NCBI GenBank assembly: GCA_964023205.1
Contig: OZ026835.1
Span: forward strand, 11,428,414-11,492,413
Source of the DNA: Lutraria lutraria
Lineage: Eukaryota; Mollusca; Bivalvia; Venerida; Mactridae
Length of the DNA stretch: 64,000 nucleotides
Reading direction: 5' to 3'
Shown here: positions 49,528-60,221 of the stretch, in pieces
Layout of the letters: each line of letters opens with the position of its first letter
How positions within the stretch are numbered: the first letter of the stretch is position 1
Made by a program: the position numbers and the translations under genes
Notes under the pieces: model-generated
The model's database searches: none
What the model saw: only the letters and a program-made list of their open reading frames with translations
Told to the model about the DNA's origin: nothing

Positions 49528-52500
49528 ATGTCAGATACCGACAGTACTAGTGGTGAGGATGAACCTCCAACTAAACGAAGTAAGTTTGAGCCTGTGAGCG
49601 ACTATTATGACATACAGTCACGCATGGAAAGAAAGTCAAGAAAATTCAAGACTCAATCTAGAGTATATGATGTGACATTTCAGCCGTATAATCAATCGTT
49701 TGAATTTACAAACAGGGTGTTTAATGATATGATGGATCAGCTCTACAAGAGATGTGAAGTGAAGTCGAATGATCGAGTTCGAGTATCTATTCTACATCCT
49801 GATTTGGACTTTGGAATACATGTTCCGTTTAATAGGGCATCTCGTATTAGTGGAGATACATTGTTGGATGAAATTGAACGTGTGGCACAAAGTAACCGTC
49901 AATTTAAAATTCATGATGGGGCGGCACAGATGGAAATTACGCATATTGCTATGCCACAGGGAACCGGAAAGAAAACGTTTAAAGCACCAAACTTATTCAG
50001 TATGCGGAAGTCAAAGACAAGTGTTGTGTGTATTGACAATAGTAAAGACTCTATGTGTTTAGCTAGATCGATTGTGGTAGGACGTTGTAAAGTACATGAA
50101 AATCAAACCCCGGAATGGAAAAAACGATGGGGTTATATACGTCGCTCTAAGAAAAATCTTCAAAAATACGAAGCTGAAGCATTGTTGAAGCAAGTGGGTA
50201 TTTCATCGGATCAGTCGTGTGGTATAGAAGAATACCAAAAACTACAGGACTATCTCTATCCAGGCTATGTGATTAAAATCCATCCACAACATTATGGAAG
50301 TGAATTGTTATTCAAACCACCTGCTCTGACTGAAAAAAGTCGTGTGATTCATATCTTTCACCATGATAATCATTATGACTGTATCGTATCCATCACCGGA
50401 TTTCTCGGAAGGAGTTATTATTGTGAATGGTGCGATATCAGTTATGATCACCGTGAAGGACACCAGTGTAGCCATATTTGTCAGTGTTATGCTCACACCC
50501 TGTGCCCAGCAGGACAATCTATAAGATGTCCAGATTGTCGTCGCCTATTCCAGAGTCAGACATGTTTTGACAATCATAAAACAAAAACGGGAAAACAACG
50601 TAAAACCATTTGTGAATCCGTATGGAATTGAAAGAAATGTGGGCAAAAGGTGATTGAAACGAAACGGAGTCACGTTTGCCCAGGGACAAAGAAATGTAGG
50701 TGTTGTAAAGCCATAGTAGGACCAGATCATGACTGTTACATTCCAACGTATGAACCACCCGATAGAAAACAACCAGAAGTACCATTCATCTTTTTTGATT
50801 TTGAATGTCGTTTTGATTCTGGAGAACATATCCCTAATTTTTGTGTGGCTCAACGTGCTTGTGGTGACTGTATGTGTAAGTCAGTGAAAGCTCCATGTGA
50901 GTATTGTGAAGAGGTGAATGAAGCCAGACAAATGACATTCCGTGGTGAAAATACGTTACAACAATTCTGTACTTGGCTATTCCTCCCTACCCATCGAGGA
51001 TCGACAGTGATAGCCCACAATGCTCAAGGCTATGACGCTCAGTTTATTCTTAGATATGTGCTCACTCAGGGGACGGCGAAACCCCAGTTGATTATGAATG
51101 GTAGTAAAATCATTCAATTGAGAGTGCATGGAATACGCATGATTGACTCCCTCAGTTTCCTGAGTATGCCTCTCTCCGGTTTTCCCAATACATTTGGACT
51201 GACCGAGTTAGCCAAAGGATGGTTTCCATTCTATGCAAACACCCTGGCGTATCAAGATTATGTGGGACCTTATTTGCCGCTACACTTTTACAAACCGGAT
51301 AGTATGAAACCAGAGCGACGTGAAGAGTTTTTAACCTGGTACAATGAAAGAAAAGGTGACGTATTTGATTTTCAAAAGGAAATGGAGAAATACTGTCAAT
51401 CGGATGTGGACATTTTAAGACGCGGGTGTGGAGAATTTCGTCAACAATTATTGGAAAGTGATCAAATAGATCCATTTACTGAAGCTACCACATTAGCTCA
51501 AGTGTGTAACAAAGCCTGGCGCAAAAATTCCATGCCGCCTCATAGTTTAGCCGTGATTTCGGATGCCGGGTATCCCAATAAAACCCGGTATTCCATGAAA
51601 GGCATACGTTGGCTACAAATGATGGCTGTCACCGAAGAGATACATATTCGGCATGCCTTGAATAACAAAGGCGAAGTCAAAATTGGACCTTATTACGTGG
51701 ATGGCTATTGTCAAGAGACCAACACCGTGTATGAATTCATGGGATGTTGGTACCATGGGTGCCCCACCTGTTTTCCTAACCGAAGTACCATTAATCCGTA
51801 TACTTTGAGAAGCATGCAACAGGCCTATCACGATACGTATAAACGACTGGAGTCTTTGAAAGAACAGGGGTATCCTGTTGTGGTCATGTGGGAATGTGAA
51901 TTTGATCAGCGTTGTCAAAAGGATCCTGCCTATAAGACAAGAGTGGAACGATTCTATCATGGTCAAGAACCGATACAACCCAGGGAAGCTTTGTTCGGAG
52001 GTCGTACGAATGCCGTTCGACTGTATCATGAAGTAGACAACGACCAAGAAATCAAATATGTGGATATTTGTTCTCTCTATCCGTATGTGAACAAGTACAG
52101 GTCTTATCCGATAGGCCATCCAGTGATCATGAGTCAAGAACAAATTGATCAACAGCATATTGAGAAATACAAAGGACTGATTAAATGCCGTGTTCTACCC
52201 CCGCAAGATTTATGGATGCCTGTCTTACCCATACACTGTAATAGCAAAATGGTGTTTACGCTATGCCGTACTTGTGCTGAGAAGGAGATGGATTATTGTA
52301 CACATTCACCGTATGAACGGTTCTTGTATGGCACATGGACTCATGTTGAATTGGCTAAAGCTATTGCTTTAGGCTATCAAGTATCAAAAGTGTATCATGT
52401 ATGGCACTGGGATGAATGGAGTACGGACGTCTATCGGCAATACATTGACAAATACTTGAAAATGAAACAAGAGGCTAGTGGATATCCTCCAGGGGTGGAT

Positions 52501-53319
52501 ACGGAAGAGGCTCAAGATAAATTTAAACAAGATTATTTTGAAGCTGAAGGAATTCGTTTGCAACAGGTGGAGAAAAATCCAGGAAAACGAGCTTTTGCCA
52601 AAACCATGCTGAATTGTCTCTGGGGCAAAAATGCTCAAACCAACCTCTTGCCTAAAACAGAGTATGTTCATCGATTGGACCAGTTCTACGGAATACTGAA
52701 CGATCCTAAAAAGTCTGTGAAATATGTAGAGTGTTTTGATCATGATGAATTCATGTTAATGAATTATACTGATGAATCGGACAAAGCAGACCCTCATTCA
52801 TCAGCCAATCCTGTGGTGGCTTCATTTGTGACGGCTTATGCTCGATTAGAACTGTACAAAGTGCTTGAACCTCTAGGAAAGAGAGTATTGTATTTTGACA
52901 CAGACAGTTGTATGTACATTCATGACCCTGATGGCTATAATGTTCCTATTATCTCCAGTCGATTGGGAAAATGGACAGATGAGGTACCAAAGGGTCGTAT
53001 TGTGAGATATGTCGCTTTAGGTCCAAAGAACTATGGCTATGAATACATTGAAAACGGTGAACTCCATCAAAATTGCAAAGTGAAAGGCATTACGTTAGAC
53101 TACAATGCCACTCAACAAGTGAATTTCAATACGATGGTGGATTGTGTGAAAGACAGACATCATTATTCGACCGTAGTTGAATATGCTTCTCGGATTAAAC
53201 GTCATAAGGACAGAACCGTGACCAGTGAGAAACAAGTCAAAACATTTCGTTCGGTGTATACCAAACGTATTGTGGTCGAGAATCATATGACTGTGCCTTA
53301 TGGTTATCTACATGACTGA
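49528..53319 (+). pseudogene. PolB: DNA polymerase B, interrupted by one in-frame stop
   Basis: Same start and TATA context as element 1. The frame is open except for TGA at 50629-50631, where element 1 has a Cys codon of a CxxC pair (CKKCGQ). Downstream, the frame continues without shift through FDFE, DICSLYP and YFDTDS to the normal stop; the first ATG after the break is at 50650. The break lies before the exonuclease domain, so the N-terminal part alone cannot polymerise DNA. Reinitiation at 50650 could give an 889-aa protein with exonuclease and polymerase domains, which is untested. Confidence 0.9.
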
Positions 53320-53378
53320 CCTTGACCTTTTAGGTAATGACTAGAACAAGTCATCTAAAAGTCATTATTCATAAAGAC

Positions 53379-54005
53379 ATGGATTGGATACCCTTACTAC
53401 CGATAGAGCTGAGACTTAAAATTTATCGTTATGTCATATGGGCTAACGCTAAAACATGGAAGATGGAGTTAGTGCACACATGGGCTACTCATAATGCTAT
53501 ACATAGCTTACAACATACAAATCATCGACGGATAGAGAGACTGTTGAAGGATGTAGGTGATCGCCAGGACTTGTCATTCAACCAAAAATTACCGATTCTA
53601 CGAAAACTGAATGTGGTACAACAAAGCTTAGATCGTATGTTATCTACGACATGGGATTTTTTAATCCACGATGCTAATTTGAGCGACGTATCTGCCTTAG
53701 CTAACAATTTTCGTTCTACCCCCAATGTGATATGGTTCAGTATGGCTGAAGAGGACAATGGGAGATCTCACCCCGGATGGCGTCCGTATTCACAGTTTAA
53801 AATACGTGGTATCATGGTATTTAAGAGACAGGTACCGTTCACTCATGTTATTCATATTCTACAGTATCGTGCCGTGTTCTATAAATTAAGGCATCGCTTA
53901 AGAGAAGTCAAAGACGAGATTGAAGCCGTTCATGCGAATCGACCTAGAATACTGATTTGTTCAGGAAATATTCAATTATGGTTAAACCATCTAGACGATT
54001 TATAA
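53379..54005 (+). CDS. F-box-like protein (element 2)
   Basis: 208 aa, nearly identical to 26076-26702 (one Val/Leu change near the end). The frame opens upstream at 53337, absent in element 1, so the shared ATG is kept. Confidence 0.73.
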   Translation: MDWIPLLPIELRLKIYRYVIWANAKTWKMELVHTWATHNAIHSLQHTNHRRIERLLKDVGDRQDLSFNQKLPILRKLNVVQQSLDRMLSTTWDFLIHDANLSDVSALANNFRSTPNVIWFSMAEEDNGRSHPGWRPYSQFKIRGIMVFKRQVPFTHVIHILQYRAVFYKLRHRLREVKDEIEAVHANRPRILICSGNIQLWLNHLDDL

Positions 54006-54265
54006 GTTTATATTACATTTTGGATTTTGAGCTGTATACGGATACGTTATACAGTATTGTACAAGATGACCTTGTCAAGGTCAAGGACATTCGCGCGTGG
54101 ATTCTGAATCCTCACACGTTTGAACTATTTAGACAGATGATTCGTGATGCTATGATCAGTGCACACTTAGACTTGAAAGCTATCCATCGAGACGATTGGA
54201 ATACTTATGTATGTAACGATAGAGTGATTCACACGATTCAAGAATGGAACAGTTTGATATTATGA
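53978..54265 (+). CDS. Conserved small protein, unknown (element 2)
   Basis: 95 aa from MVKPSRRF, same sequence and overlaps as 26675-26962. Confidence 0.6.
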   Translation: MVKPSRRFISLYYILDFELYTDTLYSIVQDDLVKVKDIRAWILNPHTFELFRQMIRDAMISAHLDLKAIHRDDWNTYVCNDRVIHTIQEWNSLIL

Positions 54266-54606
54266 ACCATAGCCTGTTGAGAAAAGCATTGGTATTTGCT
54301 TATCGTATGAAGATACCTGAAGGTCATCATTCTCTGGAATGGATTCGACAACAGTTGAGTACACCAGACATGTTTGAAGAAATGAAACATGGACTTCATG
54401 TGATGAATTCATTTTATAAACAATCAGTACCCATGGACTTGAGTGAAACGGATTGGTTCAAACAGGTGGTGAACAATGACTCTGTGTTAACATTTCTGAG
54501 TCAATCTGGACATTCAGAATGTGTGTTTGAATTTTCTGACAAACTGTTGTTACCCTTACATGACATGTGTTGTTCTTGTTGTGATTATTCTTGTACTCAT
54601 ACATAA
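54244..54606 (+). CDS. Conserved small protein with Cys-rich tail (element 2)
   Basis: 120 aa with two substitutions relative to element 1. A short insertion (AAAGAACTCAATCATGTTTT region) separates the stop from the AATAAATAAA signals at about 54645-54655. Confidence 0.65.
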   Translation: MEQFDIMNHSLLRKALVFAYRMKIPEGHHSLEWIRQQLSTPDMFEEMKHGLHVMNSFYKQSVPMDLSETDWFKQVVNNDSVLTFLSQSGHSECVFEFSDKLLLPLHDMCCSCCDYSCTHT

Positions 54607-54695
54607 ACTTGTAAAGAACTCAATCATGTTTTATCTGGTTATACAAATAAATAAAATGTTTTTCTTCCAATAGTGTTAGTTGTGATTTTCACGTC

Positions 54696-55343
54696 ATGGA
54701 GTCCAGTTTACTTTTTAAGCATCCTTGCAATATGTTTATCGCAGGCCCTAGTGGCTCTGGTAAAACACAATTCGTAAAAAAGGTGTTGGAATACAAATCA
54801 GATTTGTTTCAAGTAGTACCTGAGCGTATTGTATGGTGTTACAAAGAATGGCAAGTAGCCTATGCACAATTACAAGAACAAGAACCTAGTATTCGGTTCA
54901 TACAGGGGATACCTGACGAGGATGAAGAGATAGTAGAGGATACATCCATTCCTCATTTAATTATATTTGATGACATGCTTGGTGATAAAGATGAAGAGAA
55001 AATCAAATTATGGTTTACACGAAAAGGTCACCATCGTAATGCTAGTGTGATCTACATTACACAAAACATGTTTCAACAATCGAAAGCCAGTCGTACCCTG
55101 AGTTTAAATGCACATTACATGATCTTATTTCAAAACACAAGAGATAAAGGACAAATCAAAGTGTTGGCGAATCAAATTCAATTGCCACACTTGTTACCCG
55201 CTTATCAAGATGCTATCTCTACACCTCATGGGTATTTAGTGATTGACTTTCACCCTCAAACACCAGACAGTTATCGGTTAAGAACAGATATTTTTCATCA
55301 CTGGATCACTGGAGAAAAACGTGGGCCAGTTGTGTATATATAA
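54696..55343 (+). CDS. Genome-packaging ATPase (element 2)
   Basis: 215 aa, apparently the same protein as 27366-28013, with Walker A GPSGSGKT and Walker B HLIIFDDM. Confidence 0.92.
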   Translation: MESSLLFKHPCNMFIAGPSGSGKTQFVKKVLEYKSDLFQVVPERIVWCYKEWQVAYAQLQEQEPSIRFIQGIPDEDEEIVEDTSIPHLIIFDDMLGDKDEEKIKLWFTRKGHHRNASVIYITQNMFQQSKASRTLSLNAHYMILFQNTRDKGQIKVLANQIQLPHLLPAYQDAISTPHGYLVIDFHPQTPDSYRLRTDIFHHWITGEKRGPVVYI

Positions 55344-55377
55344 ACATCGTTTACTCATATAAGATCATTCAGTCATC

Positions 55378-56523
55378 ATGTCAGCCACAGCCATAGCTCA
55401 ATCGTTAGAACATTTGGGTCAGGAACGAGACCCTACTGTACGGGAGCAAATGCTACGGTCTGGATTAAAAGAAATGCTCAAGTGGTTCACCTTAGCAGCA
55501 AAGGTGATTTTAAAAAAGAAAATTGTGCTACCTAAACAAACACAAAACTTTATGCAAAAACATCAGCATGAATTAGAGCAGCTGGGAGATGATCAAGTGG
55601 ACATGGATACTAAACGTCAACTCATATTGAAACCAGGAGGAGGTGGATTTCTTGGTGGAGTCATGATACGAAGTTTACTCCGATGGAATGGTCAAAAGAC
55701 GATTCGTAAATTTGTAAAATCTCCAGCTAAAAGAAAAGCGCCTGCTAGAAAACCTAGAAAAGCACCAGCTAAAAAAGCTAGAAAATCGCCTGCCAAGATC
55801 AATGAACGTTTTATTACTCTCCGTCGTCGAAAGCAAACCACTTCAACACCCTCTATGGCTGTAACTCCAATCAGTAAGTTACAATGGTCTCCTATCAGTC
55901 CTGTGAGTAGTTTGAGCTTTAGCTCATCTAGAAATTCATCTAAAAGCTCATCTCAAAATTCTTCTAGAAGTGGATCAAACAGTTTATCTAAAAGTTTAAG
56001 AAGTTTATCTAGAAGTTTATCTAGAAGTGGACCAAGTAGTTCATCTAGAAGTTCAAGAAGTTTATCAAGAAGTGGACCAAGCAGTTTGAGTTATTCAAGC
56101 AGTGGGCCAAGCAGTTCATCTAGAAGTGGACCAAGTAGTTTTAGCACACCTAGAAGTTCAAGAAGTTTATCAAGAAGTGGACCAAGCAGTTTGAGTTATT
56201 CAAGCAGTGGGCCAAGCAGTTCATCTAGAAGTGGACCAAGCAGCTTCAGTTCGCCAAGTAGTTATTCAAGCAGTGGGCCAAGCAGTTATTCAACCAGTGG
56301 GTCAAGTAGTTTATCTAGGAGTTCATCCAGCAGATCATCTAGTAGATCATCTCCCAGTTCAAGAAGTTCACCAGACACTCCATTGTGTCGTTTTTCACCC
56401 CTATCCTTATCTACCTTATCAAGACAGGCTGTCTTGAAACCCCTTTTGAGACATCGTATTCACCTGATGAGACAGGGCCCTATGAATCCAGCTTCAAGAC
56501 AAGCCTTTGATGCTTTAGTATAA
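55378..56523 (+). CDS. H1-like and SR-rich basic protein (element 2)
   Basis: 381 aa. The H1-like KSPAKRKAPARKPRKAP tract is shorter than in element 1, and the Ser/Arg tract is rearranged with duplicated SLSRSGPSSLSYSSSGPSS units. The N-terminal 113 and C-terminal ~55 residues are unchanged. Confidence 0.75.
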   Translation: MSATAIAQSLEHLGQERDPTVREQMLRSGLKEMLKWFTLAAKVILKKKIVLPKQTQNFMQKHQHELEQLGDDQVDMDTKRQLILKPGGGGFLGGVMIRSLLRWNGQKTIRKFVKSPAKRKAPARKPRKAPAKKARKSPAKINERFITLRRRKQTTSTPSMAVTPISKLQWSPISPVSSLSFSSSRNSSKSSSQNSSRSGSNSLSKSLRSLSRSLSRSGPSSSSRSSRSLSRSGPSSLSYSSSGPSSSSRSGPSSFSTPRSSRSLSRSGPSSLSYSSSGPSSSSRSGPSSFSSPSSYSSSGPSSYSTSGSSSLSRSSSSRSSSRSSPSSRSSPDTPLCRFSPLSLSTLSRQAVLKPLLRHRIHLMRQGPMNPASRQAFDALV

Positions 56524-56561
56524 AAGCTGTAAAGAAGTAAAAACAGGTATTATTTGACATA

Positions 56562-56933
56562 ATGGCACCAAAGAGACCACTCCTGCATAAATACGGACAT
56601 CTGGTTTTGGGTTTAACTCAAGCCCCAGATGGGTTAAGAAGAAAGATGATACATGGAGCATCTAAAGAAATGATTCAATGTGTGTCAGAATGCTGTCAGA
56701 ATGTTTTAAAAGGCAATGTTGCCTTATCCCCCTCTCAAAAGCAAAGGTTGAAGTCCAAGCGTCAACATCTCCGCACTTTAGCAGATAAAAGAGTATCCAT
56801 TCAAAAAAAGAAACGTGTGTTGAATCAAAAAGGAGGATTATTTCCATTACTGGCTCTTGCTCCAATCATTGCTAAAGCTGTTGCTGCAGGAGCACTCAGT
56901 GGAGGTGTTGCCACACTGGTGAAAAAGCTATGA
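56562..56933 (+). CDS. pX-like small basic protein (element 2)
   Basis: 123 aa, same sequence as 29250-29621; 4-nt overlap with the next gene retained. Confidence 0.7.
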   Translation: MAPKRPLLHKYGHLVLGLTQAPDGLRRKMIHGASKEMIQCVSECCQNVLKGNVALSPSQKQRLKSKRQHLRTLADKRVSIQKKKRVLNQKGGLFPLLALAPIIAKAVAAGALSGGVATLVKKL

Positions 56934-57679
56934 AGAAAATGGCTATCGTCCCGTTCAAAATGCTAGAAGAGATGAATCGATGGAAAACAGAACAACGACC
57001 ACGTTTACCTCCTCCCCCGCAAGTCAGTCAAACATCCGATTTACAGAAACAAATGGGAGACGTATTACAAAATGAATCGTTGTCTGAATCAGAAAAAGCA
57101 CAACACTATGGGCAAGTCTTGCAAAAGTTTCAACTGTCTCATCAAAAAGCACGTGAACCGGCTACTCTGGCTGCACCAGTTGCACCGGCTGCACCGGTTG
57201 TTCCAGCTGCTCAAGGTGCACAAGCGGCTCCTGCTACATTGACGGATCGGATTCTTGAAAGTGTTCCTACTACTATGCGTCGAAAAACTCAGCTTTTATT
57301 ACACTTTCTACAAAATCATCCCCACATGTCATGGAATGATCAAGGGATGTTGGAATACCATGGAAAACCAATACAAGGATCCAACATTATTGATTTGGTC
57401 AATGATGTCATACGTCATAGAAAAGGGTCGGAGCCTAGAGGATGGGAACAGTTTTCTAGTGGACTAAGAGATGTCAATGTACCACAAGAAGCGATAGGAA
57501 ATAAACGGAGATGGTCATGGATGCAAAAAGCAGACGATTCGGAGGAAGATGATGAATTCTTTGATAGTTTTGTTGAGCCTCCTTCACCTATAAGTAAACC
57601 TGCCAAACGGATGAAAGCAGAACCTATAAGTAAACCTGTCAAACAGATGAAAGCAGAACCTAAGTGGGAAGCCTACTAG
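56930..57679 (+). CDS. Polinton-specific conserved protein, WND/NVP domain (element 2)
   Basis: 249 aa. The Ala/Pro linker is shorter and the PISKPAKRMKAEP tail has an extra unit, so total length is equal to element 1 by compensation. Confidence 0.75.
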   Translation: MKKMAIVPFKMLEEMNRWKTEQRPRLPPPPQVSQTSDLQKQMGDVLQNESLSESEKAQHYGQVLQKFQLSHQKAREPATLAAPVAPAAPVVPAAQGAQAAPATLTDRILESVPTTMRRKTQLLLHFLQNHPHMSWNDQGMLEYHGKPIQGSNIIDLVNDVIRHRKGSEPRGWEQFSSGLRDVNVPQEAIGNKRRWSWMQKADDSEEDDEFFDSFVEPPSPISKPAKRMKAEPISKPVKQMKAEPKWEAY

Positions 57680-57684
57680 ACAAC

Positions 57685-58758
57685 ATGAACAAAAAGGTAG
57701 ACAGTCTGTTACATCAGATTTATTATGATCCCCATCATCCGGCTGGTTTTGGTGGGGTAGAACGTCTTACTACAGCAGCTCGAACTCAACTGAAATCCAT
57801 TACGCCAAGTCAAGTGCGATCCTGGTTGAAGGGACAAAAGACCTATACCCTGCACAAACCTATCCGTAGGGTATTCTCGAGACGGAAAACGATTGTGGGT
57901 GGTATTGATCATCAATGGCAAGCTGATTTGGCAGACATGCAATCCTTGGCTCAGTACAACACCCCTTATCGATATTTGTTGTGTGTCATTGACGTGTTTT
58001 CAAAATATGCTTGGGTCGTTCCCCTCAAGGATAAAACGGGGCTCACATTGGTGGAAGCGTTTCGCTCTATTCTTAAAACGAGACAACCTAAAGCGTTGCA
58101 AACCGATAAAGGAACAGAATTCAAGAATCAAAGGTTTCAACAGTTTTTAGACAAAGTAGGGATTCATTATTTTACGACTGAAAACCCAGAAACTAAGGCT
58201 AGTATAGTGGAACGTTTTCAACGGACCTTAAAATCACGCATGTGGAAATACTTTACGCATCATAAAACACGAAGGTATATTCAGGTATTGTCTGATCTCG
58301 TGCATGCCTATAATCATCGTGTTCATCGTAGTATACAAATGGCACCCGTATCCGTAAATGAGAATAACGAATCTCAAGTGGCCTTGACCTTGTATGGAAA
58401 ATCAAGAAAGAAAGCGTCGACGACCCTTCATGTGGGAGATATTGTTCGTATCAATAAAACAAAACGTACATTTGATAAAGGTTATCTACCTAACTGGACC
58501 ACTGAACTGTTTAAAGTGATCCAAGTCAAAAAGACCTCTCCTGCTACTGTGAAATTGACTGATTTAGACGGAGAACCCATTTTGGGTTCGTTTTATTTCT
58601 CTGAAGTACAGGTTATAAAAGATGATGCTATCTATGAAATTGAATCAGTGCTCGCACATCGCCAGAGTAAGGTAGACGGAAGACGAGAAATTAAAGTACA
58701 TTGGAAAGGTTATCCTTCGAAATTTGACAGTTGGATTCCCGAATCCCATCTCGTTTAG
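57685..58758 (+). CDS. INT: Integrase with chromodomain (element 2)
   Basis: 357 aa from MNKKVDS, identical in the DDE core and chromodomain to element 1; the only visible protein change is in the optional upstream residues. Confidence 0.94.
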   Translation: MNKKVDSLLHQIYYDPHHPAGFGGVERLTTAARTQLKSITPSQVRSWLKGQKTYTLHKPIRRVFSRRKTIVGGIDHQWQADLADMQSLAQYNTPYRYLLCVIDVFSKYAWVVPLKDKTGLTLVEAFRSILKTRQPKALQTDKGTEFKNQRFQQFLDKVGIHYFTTENPETKASIVERFQRTLKSRMWKYFTHHKTRRYIQVLSDLVHAYNHRVHRSIQMAPVSVNENNESQVALTLYGKSRKKASTTLHVGDIVRINKTKRTFDKGYLPNWTTELFKVIQVKKTSPATVKLTDLDGEPILGSFYFSEVQVIKDDAIYEIESVLAHRQSKVDGRREIKVHWKGYPSKFDSWIPESHLV

Positions 58759-58772
58759 TTAATAAATACATC

Positions 58773-59018
58773 ATGTCTCAAACCGATACGGCCAGTGTGG
58801 TAGTGACTGCCTCAGAGCAAACCAAATTGTGTGAACCCAAAAATAAGGTCACTTTTTTTGCACAAATTGTAGTGGTATTTATCATTATTACCGTATCGCT
58901 ATTTAATTTGTGTTTTCAACGACCCGATCGAGAATTGTGGCTTCTGCTTTTAAGTAGTTCTCTAGGTTATATTCTACCGAATCCCTCCTTGAAATTCAAT
59001 AAACCTAAATCAACATGA
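58773..59018 (+). CDS. Small membrane protein (element 2)
   Basis: 81 aa; Leu-Ser to Phe-Ala change just before the first hydrophobic segment. The LLSSSLGYILPNP motif is intact. Confidence 0.74.
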   Translation: MSQTDTASVVVTASEQTKLCEPKNKVTFFAQIVVVFIIITVSLFNLCFQRPDRELWLLLLSSSLGYILPNPSLKFNKPKST

Positions 59019-59857
59019 GTTCGTTTTACATCACACTCATGAGTGATAGCTCTATGGATTTATTCCAAGACAATACGCAATGTTGTTTTCGTACCAAACT
59101 GGCAAAACCCATCCATCTCAATAAACAAGATTGGGAAATTGCCTTAGTGGAAATGATTGTTCCTAGTCAGGTCATTAATGTCACTGAAGAAGAGCGACAT
59201 TTCTACATTGTCACACATGATCCTGTCCTGGGTAAGGCCTTAGAAAACTTTGAGACCTATTGTACTCTCCCCAATAAAGAAGAAAAAGGTGTACGACTTT
59301 GTATTCCTATAGGAACTTATGTCACACCCCAACATTTGATCGAGACGATTGACTTTACCGTGAAAGATCAATTAGGTAAAATATTTAAACAGAAAGGCCT
59401 TCGATTTACCATGGGTTTTTCAGGACAAAGTAAACGCGCAAAACTGGACAGTTCGGATCAACTAGGCATTCAGTTTCATCCCCACATGTTTATTAAACTG
59501 GGTGGAGCTCCTGATAGTTCTCCTACCATCTTTTTTAAAGACACTCCGGAACCGTTTCCTCATGGCGTAGATATTAACATGGGTCATAATCATTTGTTTG
59601 TTTATTCCGACCTTGCGTCTTATACCTATTTGGGAAACATAGAAGCCCCCATCTTACGTGTAGCTCCATTTGATCCGAGAACGAAAGCAGGAACTAACCC
59701 CCATATTCATTTCGAGTTCTTGAATTTACACTATGTACCACTGGCTAAAGCCGACTTTGACACCATCACTATCCATATAAGGGGTGACACTGGCCAGTCT
59801 ATTCAGTTTATTCATGGGAAGTCTATGGTGAAACTACACCTACGTCAAAGACAATGA
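59015..59857 (+). CDS. Minor capsid (penton-like) protein (element 2)
   Basis: 280 aa with four or five conservative changes relative to 31703-32545. Confidence 0.75.
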   Translation: MSSFYITLMSDSSMDLFQDNTQCCFRTKLAKPIHLNKQDWEIALVEMIVPSQVINVTEEERHFYIVTHDPVLGKALENFETYCTLPNKEEKGVRLCIPIGTYVTPQHLIETIDFTVKDQLGKIFKQKGLRFTMGFSGQSKRAKLDSSDQLGIQFHPHMFIKLGGAPDSSPTIFFKDTPEPFPHGVDINMGHNHLFVYSDLASYTYLGNIEAPILRVAPFDPRTKAGTNPHIHFEFLNLHYVPLAKADFDTITIHIRGDTGQSIQFIHGKSMVKLHLRQRQ

Positions 59858-60219
59858 TACCTACTTACCAAGGTCAACCTCGACAATATGGACACGGACT
59901 TGGATCCATGTTTAAGAAAGCCATGAAAAGAATTATGCCTTTACTGAATCCATTTGTGAAATCTGGAGTTCGCACCTTGAAAAAAGAAGGACTCCAGCAA
60001 GGAAGAGCCGCTATCAAAGAAATCTTGACAGGATCAAACGCTAAACAAGTAATACGAAAACGTGGAGCCTCTGTATTAAAAGATGTGGGTGAATCCTTGC
60101 TACATGCCGTGGCCAGCCCTAAAAGACGTATAAAGAGCAAACCAGTCAAGAAAAGACCTCATTCGAAACTTCATCATCGCCGAGTTAAGCAGGCCAGACC
60201 TCTTGATATTTTCGATTAA
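59854..60219 (+). CDS. Basic late protein with GHGLGSMF motif (element 2)
   Basis: 121 aa; Lys/Arg and Asp/Glu substitutions only. Confidence 0.75.
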   Translation: MIPTYQGQPRQYGHGLGSMFKKAMKRIMPLLNPFVKSGVRTLKKEGLQQGRAAIKEILTGSNAKQVIRKRGASVLKDVGESLLHAVASPKRRIKSKPVKKRPHSKLHHRRVKQARPLDIFD

Positions 60220-60221
60220 TC

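Noticed and set aside
50629..50631. TGA at a Cys position as a possible selenocysteine codon
   Set aside because: No SECIS-like evidence, Cys in element 1 is part of a zinc-type CxxC, and a simple nonsense mutation in a transposon copy is far more likely.
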